64,000 bases of DNA from Larus michahellis. Its lineage: Eukaryota; Chordata; Aves; Charadriiformes; Laridae. Both the position numbers and the translations under genes were made by a program. Positions 60,589 to 64,000 of the stretch are shown here, in pieces. Each line of letters begins with the position of its first letter. Within the stretch, counting starts at the first letter, position 1. The stretch is from NCBI RefSeq assembly GCF_964199755.1, contig NC_133896.1, forward strand, positions 62,909,142-62,973,141, read 5' to 3'. The notes under the pieces were generated by a model. The model had not been told where the DNA came from. It searched no databases and saw only the letters and a program-made list of their open reading frames with translations.

Positions 60589-63500
60589 GTAAGTCCGGGG
60601 GCGCCGGGACGCCCCGCTCCGCTGGCGGGGGGCAGGTGGCGGCCGCCCTCGCTGCAGACCCCCCGAACCGGGGCTACCCGCCTATTTCCCCCTTTCTTTC
60701 TTCCCCTCCCGACTATTTCTCTTTTTGCTGCTTTGCCCGTGCAAAGTTAAAGTCCGAGCTCTCCCGTACGGGCAGTGCGCGGCGCGCAGATGAGGAAAAG
60801 GTAGGGGGGGAAAAAAAAAAAAAAAAAAACGAACCCAAAATCCCGCCCAGCTTTCGGTGTGCTGCTCACCGCTCCGCACCGCCAGCTCCGCGCCGGTGGG
60901 GGCACGGAGGGCCGGGGAGAGGCTCTGCCGCTGCCCCGGCGGCTGGGGGATCCGGGCGGTGCGACCCCCGTCACCGGGACGGGATGTGACACCCAGCGAG
61001 AGTCGGCTCCCTGGCAAGGGGGCTCGGAGCCCTCGGTACCGAGGAGCCCGGAGGGAGACGATGCCGTCGGGTCCCCCCGGGCCCGTCCCGCTGCTCCCTC
61101 CACCCCTGCGCCGAGCGCAGATAAGATGAGGGATTTCGGACCGTCTTGCAGCTGGCCCCGACGCTTTCCAAGGAATGTTCCTGAAACAAAGACCCAAATT
61201 CCTGCATCCTGATTCCTGCGGCTCCCACAAGCTGACTGCCGGCGGCCAAACCACGCTCAAATATTCCGCATCCTTCGGTTTTGCGTGTCGCGGGCAGGCA
61301 TCCCGTCTAACTGTCGCCGGCTCGGCTGCACGGGGGCTGTGGAAGCACACCTGATGCTTCTTCCCTCTGCGCACAAGGGAGCGCACAGGCAACTCCCTGG
61401 CTGCTGCTTCTCGCTCTCCAAAACTGCCTGATCTTTCAGTTCTTTTTTGTTTGTTTGTTTGAAGAGTAGGAAAAGAGATAGTGTGGCCAGAGCCCTTCTT
61501 ATGTAATAGTATCAGAGTCGAGATGCAATATTGTCCGTATGACTCCACATGCCATGAGGTATTTAAAAATACCGTTTTAAAGAAAACTCTTGATTAAAGC
61601 TATTTAACAACCACTAATTGTACTATGATATATTAATAACAGCGTCGAAAAAGATCTTCAATAAACACTGCTGCGGGCAGTACATGAATGACGCAGAAAA
61701 GGTGTAAGAAACCTCCAGGGCTGCAAATCGCCCTGGTTAACGATGCTAGTTCACATGGGAAGAATTAGTGAGAATCTGCAATTTCAGAGGCTGGCCACCA
61801 TCCCCCGCATCACCAGAGTTTCTGGAGATATTTTCAGCTAGTGTGTTCTTTGAATAAGGGTTAGGGAAACAAAATTAAACTCTCTAACGGGAGTTTTAAT
61901 GTAGCAAAGCAGAACGTTGCATAATTCAGTGACAAAATAGCTCTGAGCAAACTTGAAGCATCTCTTTCCAGACTTGTATATCATGCCCCTAAGCCTTAAA
62001 TTGCAATTTTACAGTAGTTTTAAGTTGAGAAGAGCGAAGCTGCCAGCAGAAGGGGTGCTCCTGCCTCGCTGCACTCCCCTCCTGCAGCCCGGGGGAGTCG
62101 TGGCCCGATGCTGTGGCATTAGCCAGGCTCGGGCAGGGAGCTCGGAGCCGCAAGTAACCTGCTGAGAGGGGAGGTGGATGGGATTCCCCTTTTAGGCGCA
62201 GCTTCTTGGCAATGCTATAACCCTGATAAGAGTTCGTTCTGCAGAAATTCAGATGTCCCCAAACCAGCACAACAACAGTCCTGCTCCTTCTCCCCCAGCC
62301 CTGCAAAATCCTGATGCCTCCTTTGCCCTCCTGTGGGTCGAGGTGGATGGTGAGCCTTTGCATGGAGCTCATCAAGCAAAAATGAATCATTTTTAGGTTG
62401 GGATGATTTTCAGGTGAATCAGCCCTGGGTAGTGGCTTTTTGTGTATACCTCCCTTGTTTTCTGGTGACAGAAGCAGGGGGACGAGAGGGCGATGCAGGC
62501 AGGGCATTGCTATGGCAACTCCAATTTAGAGCAATTGAAGCTGCCGTGTAACTGCACCCTCAGTGGGGATGGGTGCGTTTACCCAACCACCCATTCTTCC
62601 TCCCCCCGCCTTTGTAGGAGTTTGATTTTTCTGAGCTGTCTTTCTCTTTCTATGTGATAAACATGTTAGAAAGTTATGGGTGGGAGGAGGAGCTGAGACA
62701 AGGTAGAGAAAGCAGCACTCATAAGGTACTTGCAAAAGTCTCATTTTCGCAGAAGACCAGGTGAAAAACTGTATGTTTATCTGGAGGAACTGGGCTGAAG
62801 ATTTACGCTAGGATTAGGACTGCGTATTTGAGTCGGGGAACTTGTCAGAGGGGGCAGCTGGGGAAAGGTGGCAGCAGGGTGCTACGGGATTTGTTGCAGA
62901 ATTGTTTGTAGCTACTGGTCAGTGATGGGGCAGGACGTTTAAATAGGTCACAGCTTAAGGCTTTCCCGTGTCAAAAAGGCTGCTTTGCTGATAAGAGGTC
63001 GGGGGCGGGGCGGGGGGCGCCTTCTGTCAACACTTTGCTGTGGCAGCGAAGTGCCGCTTAGCTGGGACAAGCTCCTCTGCCGAGTGCTGACTTGTGCCTG
63101 GCCCAACTTCCACCAGGATGCCTGGCGAGCTTTCTGTCCAGTTCCTCCCGCCCAGAGAGCTGAAAGGCTTTGTGGCAACTCTGGACCATTTCAAGGTTTA
63201 TCTTATCAAGGCAGGCTATATACTAGCACTGACACATTTCCCTTAAAATGCTTAGCTCTAGCCTTTTGTGGCTGAATTGCTTAAGCAGCAGCATCTGAGC
63301 CACCCATTCTCCAGCAGTGGGGGCAGGCAGCTGGTGGTAGCAACGGTGCCAGCCGTCCCCAGCACGCTATTTCTGCTCATGAGTCAGATCTCCACGACTT
63401 CTAGTCATTTTGTGCTTTGATATAAAATACAGAGCCGTTCAGTTGTCAGATTATTCATCGTGCTCTTGGAGGCAGATTTTTCTTTTTTATATTTTTTTTC

Positions 63501-64000
63501 CGAAGGTTATTCACCCTGGCACCTCCCTGTCAGAGCAGCTTGTCCAAAACAAATCTGTTTTCTCAATCTTGTGCTGTAGCCCAGTAGCTTGTAATGAGCC
63601 TGGAGTGCTCTTCCTGAAGTGCAGGAATTCGCTTGCTGGTTAAGCAAACCAGGAAGATCTAGTTAGCCACGGAGCAGGGAAATCTGCTTCTCCGATGGCC
63701 GGTTACAAGAAAACAGAGGCAGGAGGCCAGCTTTCGTGTTTCAGGCTTTGTCTGGATAAACTGCAAAGCAGTGCCTTCAGAATTGAAATGTGTCAGCAGC
63801 TTGCCTTGCTCATTTTAAATAACTTAATTGTTCTCCAAAAGACCACTTTGGGAGATAAGTCATGCTTCTCCAGTTGTGAAACACAAGAAAAAAAAATAAC
63901 TCTATTGACAGAAATTTGGTCCGCTGTGGAAGTTTACTGACTCAACGAAGTACATCACTTAACTGGAGCAGAGCTGGACCACGGTGGAAAAGGTCTATTT
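60589..64000 (+). other. AKR1D1: AKR1D1 intron 1 (5' part)
   Basis: The intron begins with the consensus donor GTAAGT. I found no sequence resembling exon 2, which should encode the YRHIDGA-type segment with the catalytic Asp and Tyr, so the intron is longer than 3.4 kb. The first 550 bases belong to the CpG island. A G7-A19 tract lies at 60804-60829. The rest is ordinary mixed sequence with no recognisable repeat or gene. Short frames here are not coding. Confidence 0.8.
60804..60829. repeat. G7-A19 homopolymer tract in intron 1
   Basis: Seven G followed by nineteen A, about 220 bases inside intron 1 and still within the CpG island. It is likely to vary in length between individuals and to be prone to sequencing error. 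Confidence 0.9.

Larger units (their letters stand above)
59900..61150 (+). promoter_or_regulatory. AKR1D1: CpG island, AKR1D1 promoter region
   Basis: GC content and CpG density rise sharply near 59.9 kb, peak at about 60.1-60.6 kb and fall near 61.15 kb. The island covers exon 1. GC boxes of the Sp1/KLF type (GGGCGGGG and GGGGCGGGGC) sit at about 60248-60269, roughly 230 bases upstream of the start codon. I see no TATA box in a suitable position, which fits a CpG-island promoter. The transcription start cannot be fixed from sequence alone. Such a strong island is notable for a gene known mainly for liver expression. Confidence 0.8.

Noticed and set aside
60156-60989. 277-codon open frame, + strand, overlapping AKR1D1 exon 1
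   Set aside because: It is a different frame across the exon and intron in the CpG island, caused by GC richness and lacking family similarity.

Overview
This is a stretch of vertebrate nuclear genome, almost certainly from a bird. CR1 LINEs dominate the recognisable repeats, in both orientations and ending in the usual short ATTCTATG-type 3' end. One LTR closely resembles a long terminal repeat I remember as common in neoavian birds. Gene density is very low. No bacterial, phage, CRISPR, rRNA or tRNA feature was seen. Many short open frames exist on both strands, but nearly all look like chance frames or retrotransposon relics.

The only gene recognised with confidence is at the right end. 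Exon 1 of AKR1D1 (3-oxo-5-beta-steroid 4-dehydrogenase, an aldo-keto reductase of bile-acid synthesis and steroid breakdown) lies on the + strand at 60496-60588. It is followed by a consensus GTAAGT donor. A strong CpG island (about 59.9-61.15 kb) covers the promoter, exon 1 and the start of intron 1. The rest of the window (60589-64000) is intron 1; the remaining exons lie outside it.

Layout: 1-5.3 kb, unannotated AT-rich DNA. 5.34-5.96 kb, old CR1 (+). 8.26-8.89 kb, a mosaic of ERV LTR (+), CR1 (+) and CR1 (-). 13.64-13.96 kb, a second LTR-like piece. 18.54-18.96 kb, an A/C-rich tract then CR1 (-). 21.10-21.26 kb, a 14-bp purine minisatellite. 26.03-26.20 kb, an unrecognised exon-like open segment on the - strand with a membrane-spanning stretch. 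26.2-37.2 kb, a long stretch without recognised genes, AT-rich in the middle. 37.16-37.60 kb, CR1 (-). 45.66-46.79 kb, the best-preserved CR1 (+), carrying a long reverse-transcriptase frame. 53.19-53.69 kb, CR1 (-). 54.8-55.1 kb, a GC-rich patch. 59.9 kb to the end, AKR1D1 promoter, exon 1 and intron 1.

The 60 kb to the left is best read as intergenic DNA upstream of AKR1D1. In human the upstream neighbour is CREB3L2, transcribed away from AKR1D1. I looked for its first exon and its bZIP exon on the - strand and did not find them. I saw no convincing new biological system. The points most worth checking are the exon-like - strand segment near 26.1 kb, the LTR/CR1/CR1 junction at 8.66-8.84 kb, the 33-bp repeat in the AKR1D1 promoter, and the purine minisatellite.
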